Assembly: GCA_016840385.1 (NCBI GenBank)
Contig: JAEOSL010000024.1
Location: 1 to 35,246, forward strand
Length of the DNA: 35,246 nucleotides
Source: Candidatus Thorarchaeota archaeon
GTDB lineage: Archaea; Asgardarchaeota; Thorarchaeia; Thorarchaeales; Thorarchaeaceae
Direction: 5' to 3'
Positions within the stretch are counted from its first letter, which is position 1. Each line of letters begins with the position of its first letter. A program made the position numbers and the translations under genes. The notes beneath the pieces were generated by a model that saw only the letters and a program-made list of their open reading frames with translations, did not search any database and was not told where the DNA came from. Positions 24,556 to 33,244 of the stretch are shown here, piece after piece.

Positions 24556-24593
24556 TGGTCACTTAGTATATATAATGTGGAAAAAAGTGACCA
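24556..24593 (-). promoter_or_regulatory. TATA promoter flanked by 9-bp inverted repeat (operator candidate)
   Basis: TGGTCACTT at 24556-24564 and AAGTGACCA at 24585-24593 form a perfect 9-bp inverted repeat with a 20-nt spacer. Read on the minus strand, the spacer contains ATTATATATACT, a strong TATA box, with a start of transcription expected near 24550 and the gene start at 24528. A dimeric repressor on both arms would block TBP/TFB. The winged-helix gene just upstream on the same strand is a natural candidate to bind here, by inference only. Confidence 0.6.
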
Positions 24594-24631
24594 GTGCTTT
24601 CTTTGAAGTTCCCAGCTGTGAAATCTTTCAA

Positions 24632-25180
24632 TCAGTCTCTTACCAGTGCGAAGTACCTTGCTCTATCATCTTCATCTTCTATTACTTGCAGAATTTCTCG
24701 TGAAACAAGTTCATTGACTCGCTCTCTGACGATTCTTCTTGAAGCGGTTCCTCTCTCTGCTCGTACTCCTGCTGTTATCTGGCTGATATTTAGCGGGCGC
24801 GAAGAATTATCCAGAATCTGAATGATTCGCCAACTGATGTCATCTTTCTTTAAATCTCCATAAGTGGATTCTAATCTTTCGGCTTTTGTGAATTTGGACA
24901 TCAGTCTAACCATACCATCATAGAATTCAAAGCCTTCACGGATGACCTTGGCTGAAGTACGAACTTCTTCGATTCCTGGTCCAACCCTCTCTATGAGTTC
25001 TTCAAGTCTAGCAAGTCTGTTTGAGATTTCATCTAACCTATCCTGCACTTCATCTAGAGAGAGGTCTTCTGCCCCCTTAGATTTTGCAGTTTTGGTCTTC
25101 TTCTTGCCTGTCAAGGATTCGTCGCCAAGCTCACCAAGATACCGGAAAGAGATAAGTCTGATGGAACTAGCGAATATCAC
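24632..25180 (-). CDS. Coiled-coil winged-helix transcription regulator
   Basis: A protein of about 180 residues. A Lys-rich segment (KKKTKTAKSKG) precedes a coiled coil (LDEVQDRLDEISNRLARLEE) and a linker helix. The C-terminus is a winged helix: DDISWRIIQILDNSSRPLNI, ASRRIVRERVNELVSREIL, and the wing EDEDDRARYFALV. This is the plan of ArsR/MarR-like archaeal regulators with an N-terminal dimerisation coil. The start is unclear: GTG 25180 leaves only 28 nt to the divergent ClC gene and has no SD; TTG 25114 is another choice. Its stop is 39 nt from the inverted-repeat promoter of the next operon on the same strand. Confidence 0.7.
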   Translation of the reverse strand: MIFASSIRLISFRYLGELGDESLTGKKKTKTAKSKGAEDLSLDEVQDRLDEISNRLARLEELIERVGPGIEEVRTSAKVIREGFEFYDGMVRLMSKFTKAERLESTYGDLKKDDISWRIIQILDNSSRPLNISQITAGVRAERGTASRRIVRERVNELVSREILQVIEDEDDRARYFALVRD

Positions 25181-25208
25181 AGGCAGAACTGACTGAATAG
25201 TGAGTAAA

Positions 25209-26624
25209 ATGACTGATGACGAGATTGAGAATGTGCTTCCTCTAAAGGATCTATTCCATTTCAGTCACTTCTCTAGATTCTATAGACTCTATGTTCCCGC
25301 CTCGATTCTTGTTGGTCTCGTCTGCGGTCTCTTCATGGTTACTTTCCAACTCATGATAGAAGCAACCACGTTTGCTTTCTCAGGACTTCCGCTTTTTCTC
25401 GCCCCACTTATCGGTGGTATTTTCTCTGGAGTTCTCATCTACTTTGGTCGAAATGAGATTCAGGGGAGTGGGATTTCAAAAGCTATTGAGATGACCCATA
25501 CACCAAGCGGTCTACGAAAAGGAACCACGATTACAAAAATGATTGCAACCTCCGTTTCAATTGGGACTGGGAATCCCGTTGGTCGTGAAGGTCCTGCTGT
25601 ACTAATAGGCGCAGGAGTCGGGAATCATATCGGTCGACGACTTGGTTTCAAAGATTCCTCACACATCCGTGTTTTTCTGATGATGGGATCTGCTGCTGCA
25701 ACTGCTGGAATCTATCAAGCACCTTTAGGTGGTGCACTATTTGCCACAGAAGCCCCATACAAACGTGATGCTCGTTTAGGTTATTTTGTACCTACAGTTA
25801 TCGCTGCAATTACTTCATTTATTGTCTTCAGCGGAATCTACTCACTTGTCACTCAAAATGGTCCTAGCCATATATTCACCTTTGTAGCATCATATCAATT
25901 TACTATTGCTGAAACTCCACTCCTCATCTTCTTCGGTATAGTCGCTGGGCTTGTTTCAATTCTATTTGCCGTAAGTTTGATGGCAACTAGAAATTTCTTC
26001 ACAGTGAAGTTACCAGATTGGGCGGATCCAATCTTTGGTTCACTCCTGGCTTGCGGTGTGATTTTAATTGCGATGCTAGTTGCTGGACCCCAATTGACGA
26101 TAGCGGGTATGGGTTATGAAGTGATTAATTTCCTTGCAGAAAATCCGCAACCAATTCTTATTCTAATTATCCTCTTATTTAGCAAGTTGTTCGCTTCATC
26201 TTTCGTAGTAGCAGGTCGTGTATCAGGTGGTGTGCTTGCATCTTCGTTGTTTGTTGGTGCAATGCTCGGGTCAATTTTTGGAGAGATTTTTCACCCCGAA
26301 AATGTAGCTGCTTTCATGGTTTTGGGAATGGGCGCAGTACTTGCAGCCACAACCAACACACCAGTTGCAACAAGTGTTATGATGTTAGAAATGAGCTTGT
26401 CATTTGATTTGGTAATTCCACTTGTTATTTGTATAACAGTTTCATATCTAGTGAGTGCTGGAACTTCGCTCTATGAAGGACAGAAAATTTCACGGGCTGA
26501 TGAATCCACTGATTTCTTTGCATCTATGAACATCTTAGATGATAGTAAAGTTGACCTTAGGAAATCTAGGGGCGATGAGAACGTACTTGATTCTGGAATG
26601 AACATCATTGATAGAAACAAGTGA
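25209..26624 (+). CDS. ClC-family chloride channel/transporter
   Basis: A membrane protein of about 471 residues with the ClC signatures in order: QGSGISKAIEM (ion-binding GSGIP loop, with Ser for Pro), GREGPAVLIGAGVG with the gating Glu, GSAAATAGIYQAPLGGALF, a GGVLASSLFVGAMLG helix start and SLYEGQK with the central Tyr. The proton-pathway glutamate of ClC-ec1 (Glu203, in FIIEE) is replaced by Ala in FATEAP, so it may conduct chloride without proton exchange. The short charged C-terminus lacks CBS domains. ATG 25209 is chosen; GTG 25200 is in frame. Confidence 0.92.
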   Translation: MTDDEIENVLPLKDLFHFSHFSRFYRLYVPASILVGLVCGLFMVTFQLMIEATTFAFSGLPLFLAPLIGGIFSGVLIYFGRNEIQGSGISKAIEMTHTPSGLRKGTTITKMIATSVSIGTGNPVGREGPAVLIGAGVGNHIGRRLGFKDSSHIRVFLMMGSAAATAGIYQAPLGGALFATEAPYKRDARLGYFVPTVIAAITSFIVFSGIYSLVTQNGPSHIFTFVASYQFTIAETPLLIFFGIVAGLVSILFAVSLMATRNFFTVKLPDWADPIFGSLLACGVILIAMLVAGPQLTIAGMGYEVINFLAENPQPILILIILLFSKLFASSFVVAGRVSGGVLASSLFVGAMLGSIFGEIFHPENVAAFMVLGMGAVLAATTNTPVATSVMMLEMSLSFDLVIPLVICITVSYLVSAGTSLYEGQKISRADESTDFFASMNILDDSKVDLRKSRGDENVLDSGMNIIDRNK

Positions 26625-26670
26625 ATCGTAGCACATGCTTTCCTGCAAAAGTTAATAGGTCAATGGAACG

Positions 26671-26680
26671 TTATAGTATA
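26671..26680 (+). promoter_or_regulatory. TATA box of the subtilase gene
   Basis: TTATAGTATA lies about 30 nt before a likely transcription start near 26702 and 62 nt before GTG 26742. A strong SD, GAGGAGG (26727-26733), follows. Confidence 0.5.
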
Positions 26681-26741
26681 CGTCGCGATTGGATTAGCGT
26701 TGGTTTTCCATTCGAGTCTAAAACCTGAGGAGGATTGTCCA

Positions 26742-29393
26742 GTGCAAAGGAAATTAGTAAGCGCGCTACTATTGACCTGTCTAGTGTTATCGAGTGTTCC
26801 TGCTTTCTTTCATCTATCATCGTCAGATGACTTGCAACCAATAACTCATGAGAGCATACCCCTTGATTTTGGTCCACTCGCTGAGAAGTTCGGTGAGCGT
26901 ATACCTGTTGTTGTAAAATTTGAAAATGGATTGACAACCGAAATGACTACAATGCTGTCAGAGATGAATATCGAGTTCACTCTTGGTAATGCAGCGACAA
27001 GTCATGTTGGTCCGTACTATCTACTTGAAGGGAGTCAATCCAGCCTTGAATCACTAACTGATTTGGGTGTTGTTTCAGATATTGCTGTTCAGACGACAGC
27101 TGAATTTCTACAATCTCCACGAGATGTTTCTATTCCTGAAATCAATGCAGATGATGTTTGGAAGGCTCTTGATGATTATGGACGCAATGTGACTGGTGAA
27201 GGCATACTAATTGCTGATCTTGACTCGGGCGTAGATTGGCGTCACCCCGATTTGTGGTTTGCTGATGGTGGCTCGTTCCTGTATGTCAATTCCACAGGTA
27301 CAGGTTTCGTGAACGGAACTGATGCCGTTGACCTCAACGGAGATTATGCACTAACACCTGACGAAGCTGTATACTGTCTTGATTTGAGTGGGGACGGAAT
27401 TTTCAATATAACAACCGAATGGATATGGGCAGATAATGTCACTCAAAATGGCTTTCCCGACCCTGGAGAACCTTTCTTCGTAGTAAATGATACTTCAGGT
27501 AATGGTCTACTTGATGGCTGGGAAAATTTGACTATGCTTGGTACTCCAAAGACACGATATATTGTAGAGATGGATGGCGCTCCCTATCCTGCCACTGCTT
27601 TGCAGGTCTGGGATCGGGAAGTGAATCTGACATCAAGCACTCACAAGGATACAATGACAAATGGTGGAGGACATGGTACTGCTGTTGCTGGAATTCTTGT
27701 AGGAGGTCAACTTGGTTATCGAGACTGGGTTGGTGTAGCTCCAAGTGCGGAACTAATGATGATTCGTGTTCTTGGAGATCAAGATACAACTCTCAGTATT
27801 GAAGCTGGTTTGGCTTATGCAAATGCTACTGGTGCTGATGTAATTCTTGTAGAGATTGGTTCGTGGACATATCACTATTTAGATGGCAGTACTGAGATTG
27901 TTGATATCGTTGAGAATATGATTGACCTACTTGTAGCTGATGGCATACCAGTTATCGTTCCAAGTGGGAATCTTGGTAGTTCTGACAAGCACAGTATGTT
28001 CACTACCGCTCCAGGTGTTGCATATCAAGCATCTTTTGCAGTTCCACCAGCCGGTGGTGAAATTACTGCTGATATCAACAATATCTACATCACAGTACTA
28101 TCTGTAAATACCACAGATTTTCAAACCTGTAATTTTAGTCTAATTATGGATAGGTCATCATTCCCGTTACCACCAATTACGGTCTATCTCCAACCTGGCA
28201 TTGGTCATGAAAATTTCGTTATTTCACCTGGTCCTACAAATTTCGTTATCGAGTCATTCGTTTCTACTTCATCTAGAGGAACAAGTATGCTTGGAATCTG
28301 GATTCATGGGATCATACCTACGATCACGATACCTCCATTCCACCAACTGAACGTAACCTCTCCGGATGCAACTCTTTTCCACGGATACATCTCTGATGAC
28401 CAATCATCTTGGTCAGGTGGAAGCGTATGGACTAGCGATGTATCAAATGAGTATCTGATCACGTGGCCATCAACTGCTGATAGTGCAATTAGTGTCGCTA
28501 GTTACAATACTCGATATGGGATAATTGGTGATTTAGCAACCTACTCTTCTAGGGGTCCAAGAATTGATGAGGTAAGAAAGCAGACTATTGCTGCTCCAGG
28601 AGGATACGATATAATCACAACCTACTCAAATGGAACCCAGTATCTTATTTGGTACAACAATTATGGTAGTTTTCCGTTTGATAGACAATTTGGTAGCTAT
28701 CGACTATTCAGTGGCACAAGTGCTGCGGGTCCACATGTTGCGGGATGCGCCGCTCTGATGCTCCAGATTGATTCCACTAGTGGAAGTCAAATCAAATCGA
28801 TAATCGAATCAACTGCTAGAAGTGATGGATTCACGGGAGCTGTTCCCAATAATGACTGGGGTGCGGGTAAGTTAGACGTTGAAGCAGCGGCAGCAATTCT
28901 TCTTGCAGATACTGATCCGCCCGAATTTGGGCTACATACTCGAACACCAAATATCCCAATTGATACGGAATCAGTATTGGTTGACGTTATTGTTACAGAT
29001 GCGAGTGGCGTTGATACAGTAATCCTTTCTTACAATAATGGAACTTTGTGGATGAATATCACAATGTCTTGGAATGGTGTATCATACAATGCAACTATTC
29101 CTGCATATCCCAATGGTACATTCATACAGTACCGATTCTATGCTAACGATACGTTAGATTTCTGGGCAACATCAAGTATATTCAGTTATACAGTTGGTTC
29201 AACCTCAACAACGACAACAACTACAACAACAACCACTACCACAACAACCACTACCACAACAAATACTACCACAACAACTAGCACAACGACTCCTGATGGT
29301 CAGCTAGACATACTACGACTTGCTTTACTTCTAACTGGGGTGCTGGTGCTCTTCATAATCTGTGTTGTCTATAACCGTCGGAGGTCTCGCTGA
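26742..29393 (+). CDS. Cell-surface subtilisin-like serine protease (S8)
   Basis: An 883-residue secreted S8 protease. A signal peptide (KLVSALLLTCLVLSSVPAFF) and an I9-like propeptide (IPVVVKFENGL) precede the catalytic domain: Asp161 in LIADLDSGVD, His311 in GGGHGTAVAGI, the oxyanion Asn410 in VPSGNLGSS and Ser660 in FSGTSAAGPHVAG. The 250-residue gap between Asn and Ser holds an extra beta-rich domain. EF-hand-like loops (197-208, 214-225, 250-261) lie between Asp and His. A beta domain, a stalk of about 30 Thr and one transmembrane helix ending RRRSR anchor it to the cell surface. GTG 26742 is preferred to the open frame from 26700 because of GAGGAGG. It probably degrades peptides or matures surface proteins. 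Confidence 0.93.
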   Translation: MQRKLVSALLLTCLVLSSVPAFFHLSSSDDLQPITHESIPLDFGPLAEKFGERIPVVVKFENGLTTEMTTMLSEMNIEFTLGNAATSHVGPYYLLEGSQSSLESLTDLGVVSDIAVQTTAEFLQSPRDVSIPEINADDVWKALDDYGRNVTGEGILIADLDSGVDWRHPDLWFADGGSFLYVNSTGTGFVNGTDAVDLNGDYALTPDEAVYCLDLSGDGIFNITTEWIWADNVTQNGFPDPGEPFFVVNDTSGNGLLDGWENLTMLGTPKTRYIVEMDGAPYPATALQVWDREVNLTSSTHKDTMTNGGGHGTAVAGILVGGQLGYRDWVGVAPSAELMMIRVLGDQDTTLSIEAGLAYANATGADVILVEIGSWTYHYLDGSTEIVDIVENMIDLLVADGIPVIVPSGNLGSSDKHSMFTTAPGVAYQASFAVPPAGGEITADINNIYITVLSVNTTDFQTCNFSLIMDRSSFPLPPITVYLQPGIGHENFVISPGPTNFVIESFVSTSSRGTSMLGIWIHGIIPTITIPPFHQLNVTSPDATLFHGYISDDQSSWSGGSVWTSDVSNEYLITWPSTADSAISVASYNTRYGIIGDLATYSSRGPRIDEVRKQTIAAPGGYDIITTYSNGTQYLIWYNNYGSFPFDRQFGSYRLFSGTSAAGPHVAGCAALMLQIDSTSGSQIKSIIESTARSDGFTGAVPNNDWGAGKLDVEAAAAILLADTDPPEFGLHTRTPNIPIDTESVLVDVIVTDASGVDTVILSYNNGTLWMNITMSWNGVSYNATIPAYPNGTFIQYRFYANDTLDFWATSSIFSYTVGSTSTTTTTTTTTTTTTTTTTTNTTTTTSTTTPDGQLDILRLALLLTGVLVLFIICVVYNRRRSR

Positions 29394-29518
29394 GAAACGA
29401 AGGTTTATCGGTCCAGACTTCAGTGGCTGCTTGCTCCATAGGGTGTGCTTGAGCATATCTTATATGCAGTTCAAACATTTTGAGCAGGAGCAATTCATCA
29501 AATCTACAGGTCAGAACA

Positions 29519-29854
29519 ATGAAACGAATTGGCGAGTTCACACTTAATCTGAGTTCCAAAAGAGAGATGCCAATTGAGATTCTCCTGGATACTGAGAGCA
29601 CAATAATAATGATTGATTGTCATTGTTGCGAAGAATACCTCTCAAGTCGATTGCCCGGTGGAGTGTTGATCCCTATTGCTTCCGCATTGAAGAATTTCTT
29701 TGGAGAAAAGGGAATGCGAAATCTTGACGTTAATGTGAGTGGCAATATGATGCGCCGAACTTACAAGGGTCAGATGAATCAAGATGATGTACCTGAAATG
29801 ACCAAAGTGCTTGAGACTGCAGTGAAGAAGTTCATTCGCACGAAGAAATTTTGA
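29519..29854 (+). CDS. Unknown 111-residue protein with CHCC motif
   Basis: Not a recognised family. It is soluble and mixed alpha/beta, with MIDCHCCEEY at about residues 32-41, a three-Cys cluster that could bind metal or be redox active. Later segments are NLDVNVSGNMMRRTYKG and a C-terminal helix (MTKVLETAVKKFIRTKKF). ATG 29519 has AGGT at 29508-29511, and a TATA-like stretch occurs near 29456-29464, so it is probably monocistronic. It ends before a hairpin shared with serC. Confidence 0.6.
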   Translation: MKRIGEFTLNLSSKREMPIEILLDTESTIIMIDCHCCEEYLSSRLPGGVLIPIASALKNFFGEKGMRNLDVNVSGNMMRRTYKGQMNQDDVPEMTKVLETAVKKFIRTKKF

Positions 29855-29874
29855 TTTTTAAAAATAGAAAGAGC

Positions 29875-29891
29875 AGAGGGACTAGCCCTCT
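29875..29891. terminator. Hairpin between convergent genes
   Basis: AGAGGG (29875-29880) pairs perfectly with CCCTCT (29886-29891) around a 5-nt loop. It lies between the stops at 29854 (+) and 29901 (-). An AT-rich run precedes it on the plus strand. Confidence 0.45.
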
Positions 29892-29900
29892 ACTAATCAA

Positions 29901-30986
29901 TTACTGATTCTTTTCTTTGAATTCCGTAAGATACTCTGCTAGCTTCTTGACGCCTTCAATAGGCATTGCATTATAGATTGAAGCTCTCATTCCACCCACA
30001 GAACGATGACCTTTCAAACCAACCAGATCAAGTGGTAATGCTCCTGCAACACATTTGTCTTCGAGCTCTGGGGTTGCCATAGTGAATGTGACATTCATGA
30101 GGGAGCGTGAGTCTGCTCTAGCATGACCCTTGTAGAAGCCATCAGATGCATCAATCACATCATAGAGGAGCTTGGCCTTCTCACGATTGACTGCTTCCTT
30201 CGCCTTTACCCCACCTGTTTCCTTTATGTTATCTAATGCAAGTTTGCACATGTAAATCGGGAAGACTGGTGGAGTATTGAACATCGAACCCTTACCAACG
30301 TGAGTGCTCCACTTCTGCATTGTTGGAACAGTATCTGGTACACGTTCTACTAGATCCTCCCTAACAATAACCAAAGTGACTCCTGCTGGTCCTAGATTCT
30401 TTTGAGCACCTGCATATATGACTCCGTAATCCTTGACCTTGATCTCCCGGGCATTGATGTCTGATGACATGTCACAAACAAGTGGTACATCACTAGGAAC
30501 CTTTGGATCATAATTCCATTCTGTTCCATATAGTGTGTTGTTGCTAGTGATATGTGCATAAGCTGAACCTTCAGTGAATTCGACATCAGCTGGAATATAG
30601 GAGAAATTCTCCTCTTCTGATGATGCAACTACTTTAGCTTCTCCATAACGATTGACTTCTTTGATAGCCTTTGAAGCCCAACCTCCTGTGTTCACATATT
30701 CCATTGGTTTACCTGGAACTTGAAGATTAGCTGGAACCATATAGAATTGTGATGATGCTCCCCCACTGAGCCACAAGACTTTGTAGTCATTGGGAATACC
30801 CATCACTTCTCTAATGAGCGCATCAGCATCATCCATGACTTTTTGCCAAGGTTTGGTGCGATGTGAGATTTCCAGTACTGACATTCCAGTACCTGCAAAG
30901 TCTAGAAACTCGTCTCTAGCTTTTTCTAATGCTGAGAGTGGCAGTGTTGCCGGTCCAGCGTAGAAGTTGTACACACGTTTTGTCAT
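29901..30986 (-). CDS. serC: Phosphoserine aminotransferase SerC
   Basis: A 361-residue class V aminotransferase. The N-terminus YNFYAGPATLP and MSVLEISHRTKPW are diagnostic of SerC. LSGGASSQFYMVP binds the cofactor phosphate, YAGAQKNLGPAG holds the PLP lysine, and GHRSVGGMRASIYNAMP is the conserved substrate-arginine region near the C-terminus. SerC makes 3-phosphoserine from 3-phosphohydroxypyruvate and glutamate for serine synthesis. The length is full and the motifs intact. Start ATG 30986 has GGTGAG upstream that overlaps the stop of the DUF1015 gene, so the two are translated from one message. DUF1015 next to serC is a recurring arrangement. Confidence 0.96.
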   Translation of the reverse strand: MTKRVYNFYAGPATLPLSALEKARDEFLDFAGTGMSVLEISHRTKPWQKVMDDADALIREVMGIPNDYKVLWLSGGASSQFYMVPANLQVPGKPMEYVNTGGWASKAIKEVNRYGEAKVVASSEEENFSYIPADVEFTEGSAYAHITSNNTLYGTEWNYDPKVPSDVPLVCDMSSDINAREIKVKDYGVIYAGAQKNLGPAGVTLVIVREDLVERVPDTVPTMQKWSTHVGKGSMFNTPPVFPIYMCKLALDNIKETGGVKAKEAVNREKAKLLYDVIDASDGFYKGHARADSRSLMNVTFTMATPELEDKCVAGALPLDLVGLKGHRSVGGMRASIYNAMPIEGVKKLAEYLTEFKEKNQ

Positions 30987-30991
30987 CTAAC

Positions 30992-32323
30992 TCACCGTAG
31001 TTTATTGATTGTGAATCCTGTCCAGATCTTGGGATGGAAGAAAGTGCTTTTCTGAGGCATGCATTCAAAATTGTTTGATACTGCCTCGACCTCTTCTACT
31101 CTGGTTGGATTCATGAAGAAGACTGCCTGGGATGGTCCCTTCACAGTCCTAATTGATTCATCCACTGCATCACCGATACCTTTGATGTATGAAACGAAAC
31201 CTCCGCCTTTCACTGTACCTTGGAGGAGTTTTTCCTTGTCGATGCCAAGCATCTTGTCTAAAACCAATGCATGAAGGATTGCTACATCAAGACTGCGCAA
31301 TTCGGGTGATTTGTCTCCGAGCAGTGAACCCATTATTTCCATATCCTTCAATGTGAAGGAATAGTAATTACCATCATCTATGAACAAACCAAAGGAATGT
31401 TTGTTCTTAGTGAACATCTTGTCCATTAGGTTGAACATGTCGTTCTTGTTGTCGAAAATCTCTAGATCGAAGTATTGCTTGATATCCTCGAGAAGTTTCT
31501 CTTTTGAAAAGACCTCTAGGTTTTGTACAAGTCTATGAGTTGGAAGCACAACAAGACCAGGATTAGAGATATTCACGAATGTAAGCATTCTGTACTTAGC
31601 AGATTCTAAGTCTGGATTCTCACTGGATAGTTGAAGTGCAGTCTTGTAACGATGATGTCCGTCTGCAATAATGACGTACTTGTTAGCCATATTCTTTGTA
31701 ACTGCTGCTACATCATCATTGTCATCCACTGCCCAAATTCGATGCCTTACGCCTGCTTCATCAGTTGTATCTGCGACTGGATCTTTCTTCATACTCTTCT
31801 CCAGAACCACATCGACACTTCCTTCTTTGTCAGGGTAGATAACAAAAATCTGACCGAAGTTTGCCATTGAGTTTCTACACAGACTTAGTCGGTCTATAAT
31901 GTCCTTGGGTAGAGTTTCTTCATGTTGTAGCACACCTGCAAATGATCCAGAACTTGGTGCTTCAGACGCAAAATCCTCAAGCTCGATAAGACCAATGAAT
32001 CCGAAACGAAAGAGCTTCTTTCCTTCGATTTCAAAATCCTGACCATATACATAGAACGACTCTTTTTCATCCTGTTTGAGTGCACCATCAGCAATCCATT
32101 TGGTGAGATGATCATTTGCTCTGGTATATTGGTTATTATCAGGAGTATCATCATCTCTTGATTTATTTTTGATAATCCAAGCGATGTTGTGTTCAGAAAG
32201 TCCCTGTAGCTCGTCAACCTTCGCACCCTTGATGATATCATAGGGTGGTGTGACAACCTTTGAGATATCGCCGACTTTACTCTCGTCGTATCTGAAAGCT
32301 TTGAATGGTTTTACTCGTACCAT
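30992..32323 (-). CDS. DUF1015 family protein
   Basis: A 443-residue protein with the DUF1015 pattern: N-terminal VRVKPFKAFRYDE and VVTPPYDII, a middle ADGHHRYKTAL motif and the C-terminal MNPTRVEEVEAV and KSTFFHPKIWTG. The ADGHHRY motif suggests an active site or metal site. The biochemical role is not established, but linkage to serC/serA points to serine or linked metabolism. Start ATG 32323 is chosen because AGGA precedes it and the family begins MVRVKPF; the frame is open to 32389. Its stop lies 5 nt before serC. Confidence 0.9.
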   Translation of the reverse strand: MVRVKPFKAFRYDESKVGDISKVVTPPYDIIKGAKVDELQGLSEHNIAWIIKNKSRDDDTPDNNQYTRANDHLTKWIADGALKQDEKESFYVYGQDFEIEGKKLFRFGFIGLIELEDFASEAPSSGSFAGVLQHEETLPKDIIDRLSLCRNSMANFGQIFVIYPDKEGSVDVVLEKSMKKDPVADTTDEAGVRHRIWAVDDNDDVAAVTKNMANKYVIIADGHHRYKTALQLSSENPDLESAKYRMLTFVNISNPGLVVLPTHRLVQNLEVFSKEKLLEDIKQYFDLEIFDNKNDMFNLMDKMFTKNKHSFGLFIDDGNYYSFTLKDMEIMGSLLGDKSPELRSLDVAILHALVLDKMLGIDKEKLLQGTVKGGGFVSYIKGIGDAVDESIRTVKGPSQAVFFMNPTRVEEVEAVSNNFECMPQKSTFFHPKIWTGFTINKLR

Positions 32324-32523
32324 TGTGAATCCTTCCATACTCTTCCTAGGACTACCTAGAATTAGAGATTCTGCTGTTGCGGGGCACAAATCTACATTCT
32401 GTTAAGTCTTTCTTTCTGTATACAAGTTTATTTGACTTCATGTATACTCTGCTGGGACTCAAACGTCAGACTTAAATGGGAATCATACAGGTACGCGAGA
32501 ACCATAAAGGATAGGGGACCATC

Positions 32524-32799
32524 ATGGAATTCTGTGAAAAATGTGGCGCATTGATGCTTCCAAAGCGTGACGAAACCAGTAAGGTGAAGAAGACACTTCT
32601 TCTACAATGTAGAGAGTGTGGGCATGAGAAGAGAGTGAAGAGTGCTCCTGCCTATAAAGTTGAATACAGAATAAAACATTCTCCGAGGGAGAAGATTGTT
32701 GTTGTCGAAGATGATACTCCTCAGAAAGAAAAATTGACAGCAGATGAACAACGAGAACGTCGGAAAGAAATCTTAGAACACTACGAAAGTGAAGATTAA
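32524..32799 (+). CDS. RPB9/TFS-type N-terminal zinc-ribbon protein
   Basis: A 91-residue protein. Residues 1-40 are the RPB9/TFS N-terminal zinc ribbon: FCEKCGALMLPK followed by LLQCRECGHEKR. The linker KIVVVEDD resembles that of archaeal TFS. The second zinc ribbon with the catalytic DE loop, which stimulates RNA cleavage in TFS/TFIIS, is missing and replaced by a charged helix (DEQRERRKEILEHYESED). It could be an RNA polymerase-associated factor without cleavage activity or a competitor of TFS. ATG 32524 has GGGG at 32514-32517 and an AT-rich element near 32472. Confidence 0.75.
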   Translation: MEFCEKCGALMLPKRDETSKVKKTLLLQCRECGHEKRVKSAPAYKVEYRIKHSPREKIVVVEDDTPQKEKLTADEQRERRKEILEHYESED

Positions 32800-32938
32800 C
32801 CACACCAAGATACTTTTAATATCCAGTGGACATATACTATACATACCTATGAGTATGGACCGTCTATCATTATAACTTATTTTGCAATCCTTCTATTTTT
32901 CCGGGATTGTCGCACATTCAAAGGAGGACCTTACTACG

Positions 32939-33244
32939 ATGGGAAACGAACTTCATTATGATTTTCAGAATTTTATACTGTCGAATGGAAATATCGCTGA
33001 TAAAATGAGATTGATTACAACAGACCTCAAAACGCCTTCTGATCTACAAAAGGAGGTCATGGAAGATCTTCAGAATATTATGAACTCAAATGGTGGGATT
33101 CCTTTTGGATTCAAGAGAGGTGCTCCGAGTTCAACCAAGGAAACCGCTGAGTTACTTACTCTGATTTCAACTTTTAATGGCAAGTATACAGATATTATCG
33201 AACAGATGATAACCTTCATTGTTTCTCGTCAGAAGAATGATTGA
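32939..33244 (+). CDS. Alpha/alpha-toroid (QW-repeat) protein, 5' part before in-frame TGA
   Basis: A 101-residue frame from ATG 32939, well supported by AAGGAGGA at 32921-32928, to TGA at 33242-33244. It is helical with one repeat of the prenyltransferase/squalene-cyclase toroid type: NGGIPFGFKRG, a helix (ETAELLTLISTFNGKY), then a helix ending FIVSRQKND. The family continues Gly-Gly-Phe/Trp after such a Q-x-x-D, and the codons after the TGA read GlyPheSer in the same frame. This is therefore very probably the first third of one 289-residue protein broken by a single base (GGA to TGA). Confidence 0.65.
   Translation: MGNELHYDFQNFILSNGNIADKMRLITTDLKTPSDLQKEVMEDLQNIMNSNGGIPFGFKRGAPSSTKETAELLTLISTFNGKYTDIIEQMITFIVSRQKND

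Noticed and set aside
29202..29300. ACA/ACC-rich low-complexity repeat
   Set aside because: It encodes the Thr-rich stalk of the subtilase, a common feature of archaeal surface proteins.
33242..33244. TGA as selenocysteine
   Set aside because: The position is a structural Gly in the repeat, not a redox site, and no SECIS-like structure was recognised. It is kept only as a remote option.
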